Source of the DNA: Marinomonas fungiae
GTDB taxonomy: Bacteria > Pseudomonadota > Gammaproteobacteria > Pseudomonadales > Marinomonadaceae
Assembly: GCF_001418205.1 (NCBI RefSeq)
Contig: NZ_LIQF01000002.1
Span: forward strand, 124,001-188,000
Length of the DNA: 64,000 nucleotides
Direction: 5' to 3'
Shown: one piece after another, positions 16,103 through 24,855 of the stretch
Position numbering within the stretch: position 1 is the stretch's first letter
Layout: every line of letters starts with the position of its first letter
The notes under the pieces: model-generated
Seen by the model: the letters and a program-made list of their open reading frames with translations, nothing else
Told to the model about the DNA's origin: nothing
Database searches by the model: none
Made by a program: the position numbers and the translations under genes

Positions 16103-17812
16103 TTAGGCTCTTAAGGCTGTTTGTTCAGATGCTTTCTGAGCCATTAGTTTTTGCATTACTTCTTCTTTCGGTCCAAACATTTGCATTTGACCTTCTTTTA
16201 GCACCATAAGTTTATCAATGCTCTTAAGAATGGAAGTTCTATGACTGATCACAAATGTTGTGACCTGCTCTTGTTTTAGGATTTGCATTGTTTCACTCAA
16301 AGCCTTCTCTCCCATTTCGTCAAGGTTTGAGTTTGGCTCATCAAGGATAATAACTTTTGGCGAGCCATAAAGAGCTCGTGCTAAGCCAATACGTTGACGT
16401 TGACCACCTGATAGGGCGCCAGAATCAACCCCAATGCGGGTATCGTAAGCTTCGGGTAATTGCAGAATCATCTCATGAACGCCTGCTTTTTTCGCAGCAG
16501 CTACGACTTTATCTGGATCTAGATTTGAGAAACGAGCAATGTTCTCACTCACAGTCCCATCAAATAGTTCGATATCCTGTGGTAAATAGCCAATGTATGG
16601 ACCAATTTCGTCGCGGTTATAATGTTGTACTTCGGCACCATCAATACGCAGAGTGCCATTCATTGTCGGCCAGATACCTAGAATCGCTTTTGCAAGCGTC
16701 GATTTGCCAGCAGCACTTGGACCGATAATACCTACTAAGTCGCCAGGACGAGCATCGAAGTTTACGCCTTTAAGGGTTGGTGTACGGCTTCCTGGTGGTG
16801 CGACAAAAAGGTTGATAGCTTCTAATTTTCCTTCTGGTTTTGGCAAACTCATGTTGCGGTCTTCTGCAGGGAATGCATTTAGAAGTTCTTCTAGACGAGT
16901 ACGGGCTGTACGAGCATTGTTGAAGCCCGCCCAGCTGTTGATCAATAAATCTAATGGTGCCAGAGCACGACCTAGTAGAATTGAGCCGGCGATCATCATA
17001 CCCGAAGACATTTCACCGATAACCACGTAATAAGCACCTAAGCCTAGGATCGATGACTGGAAAATCATACGCAAGACTTTCGATAAATTTGAGAATACAC
17101 CAGCTCTGTCACTGGCAATTGTCTGCTTGCTTAGGAAAGCTTTATGTTGGTTGCTCCAGCGGCCCATGATGCCAGGTAGCATACCCATGGCGTGCAATAC
17201 TTCTGAGTTGCGTAGGTTGCTTGATGCTAGGTTTTGCGCTTTGATGTTCTCGCCATTGGCTTCCGTTAGCGTTTTTTTAGTCATTTTTTCGTTTAACACT
17301 GCAACTGCTAGTAGGATGACTGCCGCACCAATCGCAAACCAGCCGTAGGCAGGGTGGAATAAAAACATCAATCCAATATAAAGAGGCAGCCAAGGGGCAT
17401 CGAAGAAGGCAAATAGTCCGTTGCCTGTCATGAATTGGCGGATACTGGTTAAGTCGTTCAGCGGTTGTGCTGTACGACGGTTCGGCATTTTTACGCCAGC
17501 GTTAAACATTGCCGTATAGACGCGGTGGCTTAGGAATTGGTCGATTTGGTTTGAAACGCGAACCAAAATACGAGATCGAACCCATTCCAAAACCCCGAGC
17601 ACCCCGAATAAGAAAATCATCATAATCGTCAAGAAGAAAAGTGTCTCAAGACTTCTTGAAGGCACAACACGGTCGTACACTTGAAGCATGTAGAAGGGGG
17701 CTGTAAGCATAAGTATGTTGATAAAGAGACTGAAGAAGCCTGCTGCAATAAAGCCACGCTTACTCGCTTTTAGTGCACTCCCTAGATCGTCTACGGCATT
17801 TGAGTTTTTCAT
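16103..17812 (-). CDS. prtD: Type I secretion ABC transporter permease/ATPase, PrtD family
   Basis: A 569-residue fused permease-ATPase. Residues about 20-300 form the exporter membrane domain, with MLTAPFYMLQVYDRVVPSRS near residue 35 as the PrtD signature block. The nucleotide-binding domain has Walker A GPSAAGKST near residue 365, signature LSGGQRQRIGLARAL near residue 470, Walker B VIILDEP and a switch His (VISHRTS). It lacks the C39-like N-terminal peptidase domain of the HlyB/LapB type, which places it with the PrtD/AprD exporters of metalloproteases and lipases. It is the first gene of a minus-strand operon. Its divergent promoter region (17813-18101) faces a TAR-repeat gene. Confidence 0.9.
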   Translation of the reverse strand: MKNSNAVDDLGSALKASKRGFIAAGFFSLFINILMLTAPFYMLQVYDRVVPSRSLETLFFLTIMMIFLFGVLGVLEWVRSRILVRVSNQIDQFLSHRVYTAMFNAGVKMPNRRTAQPLNDLTSIRQFMTGNGLFAFFDAPWLPLYIGLMFLFHPAYGWFAIGAAVILLAVAVLNEKMTKKTLTEANGENIKAQNLASSNLRNSEVLHAMGMLPGIMGRWSNQHKAFLSKQTIASDRAGVFSNLSKVLRMIFQSSILGLGAYYVVIGEMSSGMMIAGSILLGRALAPLDLLINSWAGFNNARTARTRLEELLNAFPAEDRNMSLPKPEGKLEAINLFVAPPGSRTPTLKGVNFDARPGDLVGIIGPSAAGKSTLAKAILGIWPTMNGTLRIDGAEVQHYNRDEIGPYIGYLPQDIELFDGTVSENIARFSNLDPDKVVAAAKKAGVHEMILQLPEAYDTRIGVDSGALSGGQRQRIGLARALYGSPKVIILDEPNSNLDEMGEKALSETMQILKQEQVTTFVISHRTSILKSIDKLMVLKEGQMQMFGPKEEVMQKLMAQKASEQTALRA

Positions 17813-18101
17813 AAAGATATCTGTCTTTTAAAGGTTTACGGTAAGTAAAAACTTTCGTCACGGTGGAGGGTTAATGTGGACGTTACGACATATTACAACC
17901 CCATGATGGCGAGCAAGAGTAACAAAGTCTGTTACGAGGTATGTGACTGAACTCACTTTCCGGCCGTTTCAAGTCCGCTATTCTAACAACTTGTGAATTA
18001 CATCCTCAATTCAATTCTTGGATCGTGATCACTCTGAACCTGTTTTGTTAGGCTATTTGTGCTAACTTATGCGACCTTTTTTATTACTTTTAGGAGAGAG
18101 A

Positions 18102-18440
18102 ATGGCTACTTTAACCGTTGAAGGTAAGCAGTTTGATATGGATGATCTATCTGAACAAGCGAGACTGATGGCAAACTCAGTTGCCTTTTGTGATAGCAAA
18201 ATTAACCAGTTAGAAGCTGAGTTGGCGATGGTTAAAATGGCTCGTAGTGGTTACATACAACAGTTGGTTGCAGAGTTGCCAGTTTCTGAAGCACCGAAAA
18301 AGACGACTACAAGTAATCGTTCTAGTACGGCAAAATCTACCACTGCTGCCAGTAAAGCTGCTGTAAGTGTTGATGCCCCAGTAAAGACAACACGTAAGCG
18401 TGCTCCAGCTAAGCCTAAAAAGGCTCCTGCAGCTGAGTAA
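18102..18440 (+). CDS. Single TAR-type repeat protein with Lys/Ala-rich tail (DUF6447-like)
   Basis: A 112-residue protein. I start it at ATG 18102, with TAGGAGAGAG just before; an upstream in-frame ATG would add a short unrelated hydrophobic stretch. Residues 2-60 form one module: a short TVEGKQF segment, DLSEQARLM, and a variant ending MARSGYIQQL in place of TARNAYA. The last 45 residues are low complexity in Lys, Ala, Thr and Pro, as in nucleic acid-binding tails. It is divergent from the type I secretion operon and related to the genes at 4494 and 4966. Function unknown. Confidence 0.6.
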   Translation: MATLTVEGKQFDMDDLSEQARLMANSVAFCDSKINQLEAELAMVKMARSGYIQQLVAELPVSEAPKKTTTSNRSSTAKSTTAASKAAVSVDAPVKTTRKRAPAKPKKAPAAE

Positions 18441-18522
18441 AGCGTTTAACCTAGTAAACCGTTGGTGGGTTAGGTGTTCTTCTTTTTGTTTTCACTTGTT
18501 GTGATTTGGTGATTGTAAATTT

Positions 18523-19110
18523 ATGCCTGAGCTAATGGTAAAAAATGTAGCATTCAACTATTCCTCAGTTGAAGATAGAGTTTGTTTAAGGTGTCTTGCC
18601 GATGAGGCTTCTTATGATCTTTGGTTGACTCATAGGATGCTTCACCAATTACTGCCTGAGTTGACCAAGTGGTTTTCTCGCTCTGGATTTGAAACAGCTC
18701 AAACTCAGGATTTCATACGATCAACCTTGCTACAACGATCATTGTCGGGTTCACGTTCAATAGTCGAGAAAAAGACAACTCAAGCGGGCGTAGCTAATAA
18801 AGCTTGTTCAGATGAGAGTGGGGTGTCAGAAAAAACTGGCCATGAGATGCGAAACGACAACCAAAGTGGTTATTTTTGGTTATGTACAAAAGCTAATTTA
18901 ACATTTAACGATCAAAGACTTCGTATGAAATTAGAATCTGAATTTAAAGATCAATCGTTTATTTTTTCTATGACGTTACTTGAAGCTAGTCATTTCCTTA
19001 TGGCGCTTAGGAATTCTCTGAAAAATACGGATTGGTCATGCCAATGGCCTGCTTGGTTACCTTTAGTTGAAGAAGATGGTTTGCCAAAAGGCACGTCGTT
19101 CTTGCATTAA
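18523..19110 (+). CDS. Hypothetical cytoplasmic protein next to the secretion operon
   Basis: A 195-residue protein without signal peptide or membrane helix. The N-terminal half contains EDRVCLRCLADEASYDLWLTHRMLHQLLPEL. I recall this LWLTxRxLxxLLPxL pattern from uncharacterised proteins, but I cannot name a family. The middle (residues 85-115) is polar and probably disordered. The C-terminal half has a beta-rich segment (YFWLCTKANLTFNDQRL) followed by an amphipathic helix. It follows a TAR-repeat gene by 82 bases and precedes rfbB by 52. It may belong with the TAR-repeat and type I secretion genes rather than with rhamnose synthesis. Confidence 0.5.
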   Translation: MPELMVKNVAFNYSSVEDRVCLRCLADEASYDLWLTHRMLHQLLPELTKWFSRSGFETAQTQDFIRSTLLQRSLSGSRSIVEKKTTQAGVANKACSDESGVSEKTGHEMRNDNQSGYFWLCTKANLTFNDQRLRMKLESEFKDQSFIFSMTLLEASHFLMALRNSLKNTDWSCQWPAWLPLVEEDGLPKGTSFLH

Positions 19111-19162
19111 TAAATGCAGTTGAAAGTTTACGGTCATTTTGCGCTTTGCTTATGAGATATCT

Positions 19163-20248
19163 ATGAAACTATTAATTACAGGCGGCGCTGGCTTTATTGG
19201 CAGCGCGGTAGTACGCCATGTGTTACGAGAAACAAACCACGAAGTGGTTAACCTTGATAAGTTAACTTATGCCGGTAACTTAGATTCTATTCCGCCAGAA
19301 TTAACCGGTTCTCGCTATGTGTTTGAGCAGGTCGATATTTGTGATGGTGTCGCATTAGAGCGTGTCTTTGCACAGCACCAACCTGATGCGGTGATGCACT
19401 TAGCGGCTGAAAGTCATGTGGATCGCTCTATTGATGGTCCGGGTGATTTTATTCAGACCAATATTGTTGGTACGTATATGTTGCTGGAAGCCGCGCGCCG
19501 CTACTGGTCTGATTTGGATGCAGAGAAAAAAGCTGCGTTTCGCTTCCATCATATTTCAACAGATGAGGTGTATGGTGATTTGCCGCATCCGGATGAACAA
19601 AGTGGTGACCTTCCTTTGTTTACGGAAACCACATCCTACGCCCCAAGTTCTCCTTATTCTGCGAGTAAGGCAAGCTCGGATCATTTAGTGCGCGCGTGGT
19701 TGCGTACTTATGGTTTGCCGACGATTGTGACCAACTGCTCGAATAACTATGGTCCTTACCATTTTCCAGAGAAGCTGATCCCGCATATGATTTTGAATGC
19801 ACTAGCGGGTAAGGCTTTACCCGTCTATGGAGATGGCTCGCAGATTCGTGATTGGTTGTATGTAGAAGATCATGCCCGAGCTTTGATTAAAGTCGTCACA
19901 GAAGGTGTGGTGGGAGAAACATATAACATTGGTGGCCACAACGAGAAACGCAATATCGAAGTGGTGCATACCTTATGTGACCTATTGGAAGAACTGGTGC
20001 CGAATAAGCCTACCGGGGTTGCCGCTTACCGCGATTTGATCACTTATGTAAAAGATCGCCCAGGTCATGATGTACGTTATGCCATAGATGCCAGCAAAAT
20101 CGCGGATCAGCTTGGCTGGGAGCCGCAAGAAACCTTTACGAGTGGTATGCGTAAGACGGTCGAATGGTATCTTGCCAATGACAGCTGGTGGCAACGTGTT
20201 TTGAGCGGTGATTACAAACTGGACCGTTTAGGTGAGCGTGGGCATTAA
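19163..20248 (+). CDS. rfbB: dTDP-glucose 4,6-dehydratase
   Basis: A 361-residue extended SDR enzyme. I start it at ATG 19163 ([14 protein letters not shown]), not at an upstream in-frame [11 protein letters not shown] near residue 8 binds [15 protein letters not shown] is the family block near residue 83, [11 protein letters not shown] carries the Thr-Asp-Glu catalytic set near residue 133, and YSASKA is the YxxxK motif. It makes dTDP-4-keto-6-deoxyglucose, the second step to dTDP-L-rhamnose. It is first in the order rfbB-A-C-D, all four genes tightly spaced. Confidence 0.95.
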   Translation: MKLLITGGAGFIGSAVVRHVLRETNHEVVNLDKLTYAGNLDSIPPELTGSRYVFEQVDICDGVALERVFAQHQPDAVMHLAAESHVDRSIDGPGDFIQTNIVGTYMLLEAARRYWSDLDAEKKAAFRFHHISTDEVYGDLPHPDEQSGDLPLFTETTSYAPSSPYSASKASSDHLVRAWLRTYGLPTIVTNCSNNYGPYHFPEKLIPHMILNALAGKALPVYGDGSQIRDWLYVEDHARALIKVVTEGVVGETYNIGGHNEKRNIEVVHTLCDLLEELVPNKPTGVAAYRDLITYVKDRPGHDVRYAIDASKIADQLGWEPQETFTSGMRKTVEWYLANDSWWQRVLSGDYKLDRLGERGH

Positions 20249-20249
20249 G

Positions 20250-21131
20250 ATGACAAAGCGCAAAGGAATTATTTTAGCGGGTGGTAGTGGTACTCGACTT
20301 CATCCGTTGACGCTTGGTTGCTCCAAGCAACTGATGCCAGTTTATGATAAACCGATGATTTACTACCCGCTGTCGGTACTAATGTTGGCGGGAATTCGTG
20401 AAATCTTGATTATTACCACCCCAGAAGACCAAGCCAGTTTCCAGAAGCTTTTGGGCGACGGTCGTTATTTCGGAGTCGAGTTAACTTACGCAGTACAGCC
20501 CTCACCAGATGGCTTAGCGCAAGCTTTTATTATTGGTGAAGAGTTTATTGGCGCTGATAATGTTGCGCTAGTGTTGGGTGATAATATCTTTTTTGGTCAG
20601 CACTTCTCAGAAAAATTGAAACAAGCCGCGGCGCAAGAGTCCGGCGCGACTGTCTTTGGTTATCATGTGATGGATCCAGAGCGTTTTGGCGTGGTGGAAT
20701 TTGATGCCGACGGCAAAGCTATTAGCATTGAAGAGAAACCTACTTATCCACGGTCAAATTATGCGGTGACAGGGCTTTATTTCTACGACAATGACGTTAT
20801 CGAAATTGCTAAGAATATTCAGCCTTCGATACGTGGTGAGTTAGAGATTACCGATGTGAACTTGGCGTATCTAGAACGTGGTGATTTACACACATCCTTA
20901 CTAGGGCGTGGCTTTGCTTGGTTGGATACGGGGACGCACGACTCTTTATTAGAAGCAGGACAGTTTGTACAGACAGTCGAACATCGTCAGGGCTTAAAAG
21001 TCGCCTGTTTGGAAGAGATTGCGTTTCGTCAAGGCTGGGTTTCGAAAGAGCAGTTAATCGAAGCTGGCTCTGCTTTGAAGAAAACGGGCTATGGTCAATA
21101 TTTGTTAAAAGTCGCCGACGGTTATCAATAA
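20250..21131 (+). CDS. rfbA: Glucose-1-phosphate thymidylyltransferase
   Basis: A 293-residue nucleotidyltransferase. [17 protein letters not shown] is the nucleotide-binding signature, [18 protein letters not shown] follows, and [10 protein letters not shown] and [20 protein letters not shown] are substrate-binding blocks. It converts glucose-1-phosphate and dTTP to dTDP-glucose, the first step to dTDP-rhamnose. ATG 20250 is one base after the rfbB stop. A GTG at 20232 inside rfbB is a less likely start. Confidence 0.95.
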   Translation: MTKRKGIILAGGSGTRLHPLTLGCSKQLMPVYDKPMIYYPLSVLMLAGIREILIITTPEDQASFQKLLGDGRYFGVELTYAVQPSPDGLAQAFIIGEEFIGADNVALVLGDNIFFGQHFSEKLKQAAAQESGATVFGYHVMDPERFGVVEFDADGKAISIEEKPTYPRSNYAVTGLYFYDNDVIEIAKNIQPSIRGELEITDVNLAYLERGDLHTSLLGRGFAWLDTGTHDSLLEAGQFVQTVEHRQGLKVACLEEIAFRQGWVSKEQLIEAGSALKKTGYGQYLLKVADGYQ

Positions 21132-21154
21132 GAAGTTCTAAGGGTTAGCTTTAC

Positions 21155-21700
21155 ATGAATGTCATTAAAACGAATATTGCCGATGTGGTGATTATTGAGC
21201 CGAAAGTGTTTGGCGACGAACGCGGCTTCTTTTTGGAGACGTTCCAAGCTGAACGCTATAAAGAGTTAGCGGGTATTGATTTGCCATTTGTGCAGGATAA
21301 CCACTCTCGCTCATCTAAAGGCGTGCTACGTGGTCTTCACTTTCAGAAGTCAAAACCTCAGGGCAAACTGGTTCGTGTAGTACGCGGCGAAGTATTTGAT
21401 GTGGCGGTCGATATCCGCAAAGACTCTCCCACCTACGGCCAGTGGGCGGGCGTGATTCTAAACGAAGATAATAAACGCCAGTTTTGGGTGCCGCCCGGTT
21501 TGGCCCATGGCTTTGTTGTGCTATCGGATGTGGCAGATTTTGAATACAAGTGTACCGATTATTACGACCCCAGTGATGAAGGCTGTTTGATCTGGAATGA
21601 CTCTACCGTAGGGATTGAGTGGCCAGCAGGGATTGAACCAACACTATCAGCAAAAGATGAATTGGGTTTGACTTTGGCGCAATTAGAGGAAGGCTTCTAA
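21155..21700 (+). CDS. rfbC: dTDP-4-dehydrorhamnose 3,5-epimerase
   Basis: A 181-residue cupin enzyme of standard length. FGDERGFFLETFQAERY, the block FVQDNHSRSSKGVLRGLHFQ with the catalytic His, and VPPGLAHGFVVLSD are diagnostic. It epimerises C3 and C5 of dTDP-4-keto-6-deoxyglucose. The stop TAA overlaps the rfbD start by one base. Confidence 0.95.
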   Translation: MNVIKTNIADVVIIEPKVFGDERGFFLETFQAERYKELAGIDLPFVQDNHSRSSKGVLRGLHFQKSKPQGKLVRVVRGEVFDVAVDIRKDSPTYGQWAGVILNEDNKRQFWVPPGLAHGFVVLSDVADFEYKCTDYYDPSDEGCLIWNDSTVGIEWPAGIEPTLSAKDELGLTLAQLEEGF

Positions 21701-22584
21701 TGCGTATTTTGTTGACAGGTAAAAATGGTCAATTAGGTCGCTGTTTTCAGGATGTTGTTGCAGTTTCTACTCATGAGTTGTTTGCTTACGGTTCCAGTGA
21801 ACTGGATATAGCTAACGCTGACCAAGTTGCTGCAATTGTTGCTGAAGTTAAGCCTGATGTGATCGTGAATGCGGCGGCCTATACGGCTGTCGACAACGCG
21901 GAGCAGGATCAAGCGCAAGCTTACGCTGTGAATGAACAGGGGACGGCGAATTTAGCCAAAGCAGCACAAGCATTAGACATTCCGGTGATTCACGTGTCTA
22001 CCGATTATGTTTTTGATGGTCAAGCAGTTGAACCTTATAAACCAAGTGATGCGACTAATCCTCAAAGTGTTTACGGCGCGTCGAAATTAGCTGGGGAGCA
22101 GGCTCTTGCGGCCTTTTGTACGCGCTATTTAGTGTTGCGTACTGCTTGGGTGTTTAGTGAGTATGGCAATAACTTTGTCAAAACCATGTTGCGTCTGGGT
22201 AATGAGCGTGAAGCATTAAATGTTGTGGCGGACCAATATGGTTGTCCGACCTATGCGGGAGATTTAGCGAAAGCTATCCTGCAGCTTTGTGATCGTTATC
22301 AAGCGACACAGGAGCTGGCTTGGGGAATACATCATTATTGTGGCGATTTACCGACGAGCTGGCATGGCTTTGCACGCACTATTTTTACCAAAGCTGAGCA
22401 ACTCGACCTGCTAAAAAATCAGCCTAAGTTGACCGCGATTAGCTCAGAGCAATATCCCACACCAGCGAAACGTCCAGAGTATTCCGTATTGAACTGTGCG
22501 ACGTTAACCGAGCTTGGTCTTCTACCATGCTGTTGGCTAGATGCATTATTTGCTTGTCTGGATAAATTAGTCGATACCAAATGA
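21700..22584 (+). CDS. rfbD: dTDP-4-dehydrorhamnose reductase
   Basis: A 294-residue SDR-type reductase. MRILLTGKNGQLGRCF is the NADPH-binding start, VNAAAYTAVDNAEQD and HVSTDYVFDGQ are family blocks, and YGASKLAGE is the YxxxK motif. It completes dTDP-L-rhamnose. Its last four bases overlap the following glycosyltransferase start (ATGA), which ties rhamnose supply to glycan assembly. Confidence 0.95.
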   Translation: MRILLTGKNGQLGRCFQDVVAVSTHELFAYGSSELDIANADQVAAIVAEVKPDVIVNAAAYTAVDNAEQDQAQAYAVNEQGTANLAKAAQALDIPVIHVSTDYVFDGQAVEPYKPSDATNPQSVYGASKLAGEQALAAFCTRYLVLRTAWVFSEYGNNFVKTMLRLGNEREALNVVADQYGCPTYAGDLAKAILQLCDRYQATQELAWGIHHYCGDLPTSWHGFARTIFTKAEQLDLLKNQPKLTAISSEQYPTPAKRPEYSVLNCATLTELGLLPCCWLDALFACLDKLVDTK

Positions 22585-23690
22585 TGGAAAAAGCTAAAGT
22601 TATAATCTTCGCTCATCTTTATAATGATTATAGTGGCAGTCCCTGTGTCTTGAGAGAAGCTATAGAGAGCTTGGAGGGCACGGGTATTGAACTAATGTTG
22701 TTTACCAGTCAACATCACGGATTTTTGAGTGGTTTAGCAATCACCAAGCGGACAGTGCCTTATTTGTATTCGGACAATAAGCTATTAAAGCTATTTTTTT
22801 ACGCATTTTCACAAGTTTATTTGTTTTTCTTACTCTCGTTCTATCTATTGAAATTGCGTATATCGGGTAAGCATATTGAAGTGGTTGCGAACACGATTTT
22901 GTCCGTGGCGGCTGTTCTGGCTGGAAAGCTGTTTGCTCATCGCACCGTGAGTTATGTGCATGAGCTAGCTCTTCAATCTAACCTGCTATCTTCTTGTCTA
23001 AAGCAAATAGCGCTAACATGTTCTGATCAACGTATCTATGTGTCCCAATTTTTACAAGAAAGCTATTTGGATGCTGGTGCAGAGGTCATTTTAAATGGCT
23101 TAAGAGGAGACCTTTCTAGCAAAGTGGCGGTTGTACGATATCAGCAGTTAGTGGAGGCCAAATTATCTAATAAACGTGTTTTGTTTGTTGGCACGCTACG
23201 AGAATATAAAGGTTTTTTTGCTTTCTTAGAGCTAGCAAAATTACGCTCTAGTGTGCAGTTTGAAGCCGTCATTAATGCTTCGGAAGCTGAGTTTGAAACC
23301 TTTCTCGAAACGGTTGACTTGCCTTCTAATATAAACGTCATATTAAGGCCAAAAGACCTATCTCCATTCTATCAGTCAGCTTTTGTGCTACTGAACTTAA
23401 CGGATGTTCGATCTGTTAAAGAAACGTTTGGTATGACCATTTTGGAAGGTTTTGCTTTTGCTTGTCCTGCTATTGTGCCAAGCGAAGGCGGTCACCATGC
23501 TTTTTGTGGTAAGCATAATAGCTTAGTGGCGGATGCCGCGGTTTTAGAGAGTGTATTAACTCACCTTGACGACTTGTTGCAAGATCAAAATAAGTGGTTT
23601 GAGTTGTCTAAAGGAGCATTTGAAACCGCTCAAACTTTGACCAGCATAAAGTATAGAAAGCGAATTAGAAGGTTTCTATTGGACTTTTAA
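22581..23690 (+). CDS. Glycosyltransferase, GT4-like
   Basis: A 369-residue soluble protein with the two-lobed layout of GT-B glycosyltransferases. The N-terminal lobe has FAHLYNDYSGSPCVLREAIESL. The C-terminal lobe has KRVLFVGTLREYKGFFAFLELAK and then KETFGMTILEGFAFACPAIVPSEGG, the E-x7-E region that binds the nucleotide-sugar in GT4 members. It overlaps rfbD by 4 bases. The sugar transferred is unknown; rhamnose is possible from context. A hydrophobic helix in the first half (LFFYAFSQVYLFFLLSFYLL) suggests membrane association. Confidence 0.75.
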   Translation: MMEKAKVIIFAHLYNDYSGSPCVLREAIESLEGTGIELMLFTSQHHGFLSGLAITKRTVPYLYSDNKLLKLFFYAFSQVYLFFLLSFYLLKLRISGKHIEVVANTILSVAAVLAGKLFAHRTVSYVHELALQSNLLSSCLKQIALTCSDQRIYVSQFLQESYLDAGAEVILNGLRGDLSSKVAVVRYQQLVEAKLSNKRVLFVGTLREYKGFFAFLELAKLRSSVQFEAVINASEAEFETFLETVDLPSNINVILRPKDLSPFYQSAFVLLNLTDVRSVKETFGMTILEGFAFACPAIVPSEGGHHAFCGKHNSLVADAAVLESVLTHLDDLLQDQNKWFELSKGAFETAQTLTSIKYRKRIRRFLLDF

Positions 23691-23713
23691 TAAGTCTACA
23701 AAAGTAGGTGAGA

Positions 23714-24775
23714 ATGAAAAAAGTGTTCGTAGTTGGAACCGTCGGGATTCCTTCTTGTTATGGTGGCTTTGAAACGCTAGTGGAAAACTTGGTTGAGACA
23801 TCGACCTCTGAAGTGAAGTACACAGTTTTTTGCTCTAAGCAGGAATATGCGGTAAAACTTGACGAGTACAAAGGCGCGAAGCTGATGTATCTCCCATTTA
23901 AGGCGAATGGCATACAGAGCATTTTTTATGACATTTATTCGCTAGTAAAGTCGTTGTTTTATCGTCCTGATGTGGTGTTGATCCTAGGTGTGTCAGGTTG
24001 CGTGTTTCTTCCTATCTTTAAGCTTTTCTCGGGTAGTAAAGTCGTTGTGAATATAGATGGCTTAGAATGGCGTAGAGATAAATGGGGGCGTATGGCGCGA
24101 GCTTTCTTGAAACTTTCTGAAAAGCTTGCGGTAACGTTTTCGGATACTGTTATTAGTGACAATCAGGCTATTTATGATCATGTTTTACATGCCTATAAAA
24201 AACACTCAGAGGTGATTGCTTACGGCGGTGACCATGCCATAGTTAAGCCGCTATCAGGAAATCACAAGGGGTATGCCTTGGCCCTATGCCGAATTGAGCC
24301 TGAGAACAATGTAGAGCTTATTTTACAGGCATTTGTTGACTCACCTGTACCGTTGAAGTTTATTGGTAACTGGCATAGCAGTGAGTTTGGAAGACAGTTG
24401 AAAGCAACTTATTCAAAGGTGGCTGGCATTGAGCTAATTGAGCCCGTTTATGATCCTGAAGAGTTGTTTGATTATCGCGACCAATGTCAGTTTTATGTAC
24501 ATGGGCATTCGGCAGGAGGAACTAACCCCTCGTTGGTCGAAATGATGTTTTTTGCAAAGCCTATCTTTGCTTTTGATTGCAATTTCAATCGCTATTCAAC
24601 TGCAGAACAAGCGATCTATTTTGATTCGATAGCAAGCCTAAAAGCTCTTATTTGGTCTTTAGATAAGACTGGAAAAAACGCAGCAGATAAAGTAGGGCGC
24701 TCTATGAGCGATTTAGCACTACAGCGCTATACATGGAAAACTGTAAGGCAATCCTATCAAGCACTTTACGAGTAA
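23714..24775 (+). CDS. Glycosyltransferase with DUF1972 N-terminus (rhamnosyltransferase type)
   Basis: A 353-residue GT4-like protein. I choose ATG 23714 over the GTG two codons earlier, with AGGTGAG just upstream. KVFVVGTVGIPSCYGGFETLVENL is the DUF1972 signature found in Cps2T/WchF-type beta-1,4-rhamnosyltransferases, and GHSAGGTNPSLVEMMFFAKPIF is the donor-binding block. It likely adds the second sugar, plausibly rhamnose from dTDP-rhamnose made by the upstream genes, to a lipid-linked primer. The acceptor and sugar are inferred. Confidence 0.78.
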   Translation: MKKVFVVGTVGIPSCYGGFETLVENLVETSTSEVKYTVFCSKQEYAVKLDEYKGAKLMYLPFKANGIQSIFYDIYSLVKSLFYRPDVVLILGVSGCVFLPIFKLFSGSKVVVNIDGLEWRRDKWGRMARAFLKLSEKLAVTFSDTVISDNQAIYDHVLHAYKKHSEVIAYGGDHAIVKPLSGNHKGYALALCRIEPENNVELILQAFVDSPVPLKFIGNWHSSEFGRQLKATYSKVAGIELIEPVYDPEELFDYRDQCQFYVHGHSAGGTNPSLVEMMFFAKPIFAFDCNFNRYSTAEQAIYFDSIASLKALIWSLDKTGKNAADKVGRSMSDLALQRYTWKTVRQSYQALYE

Positions 24776-24792
24776 GTTGATAAATAGTAGTT

Positions 24793-24808
24793 GCAGGCAT
24801 TAGCCTGC
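24793..24808 (+). terminator. Short GC hairpin between glycosyltransferase and initiating transferase genes
   Basis: GCAGGC at 24793-24798 pairs with GCCTGC at 24803-24808 around ATTA. TTGATTAGTTTT follows. It may be a weak terminator or attenuator between the two genes. Confidence 0.35.
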
Positions 24809-24855
24809 TTGATTAGTTTTGAAGGTTTTATGGTAGCTGATTATCTGGGGTACAA

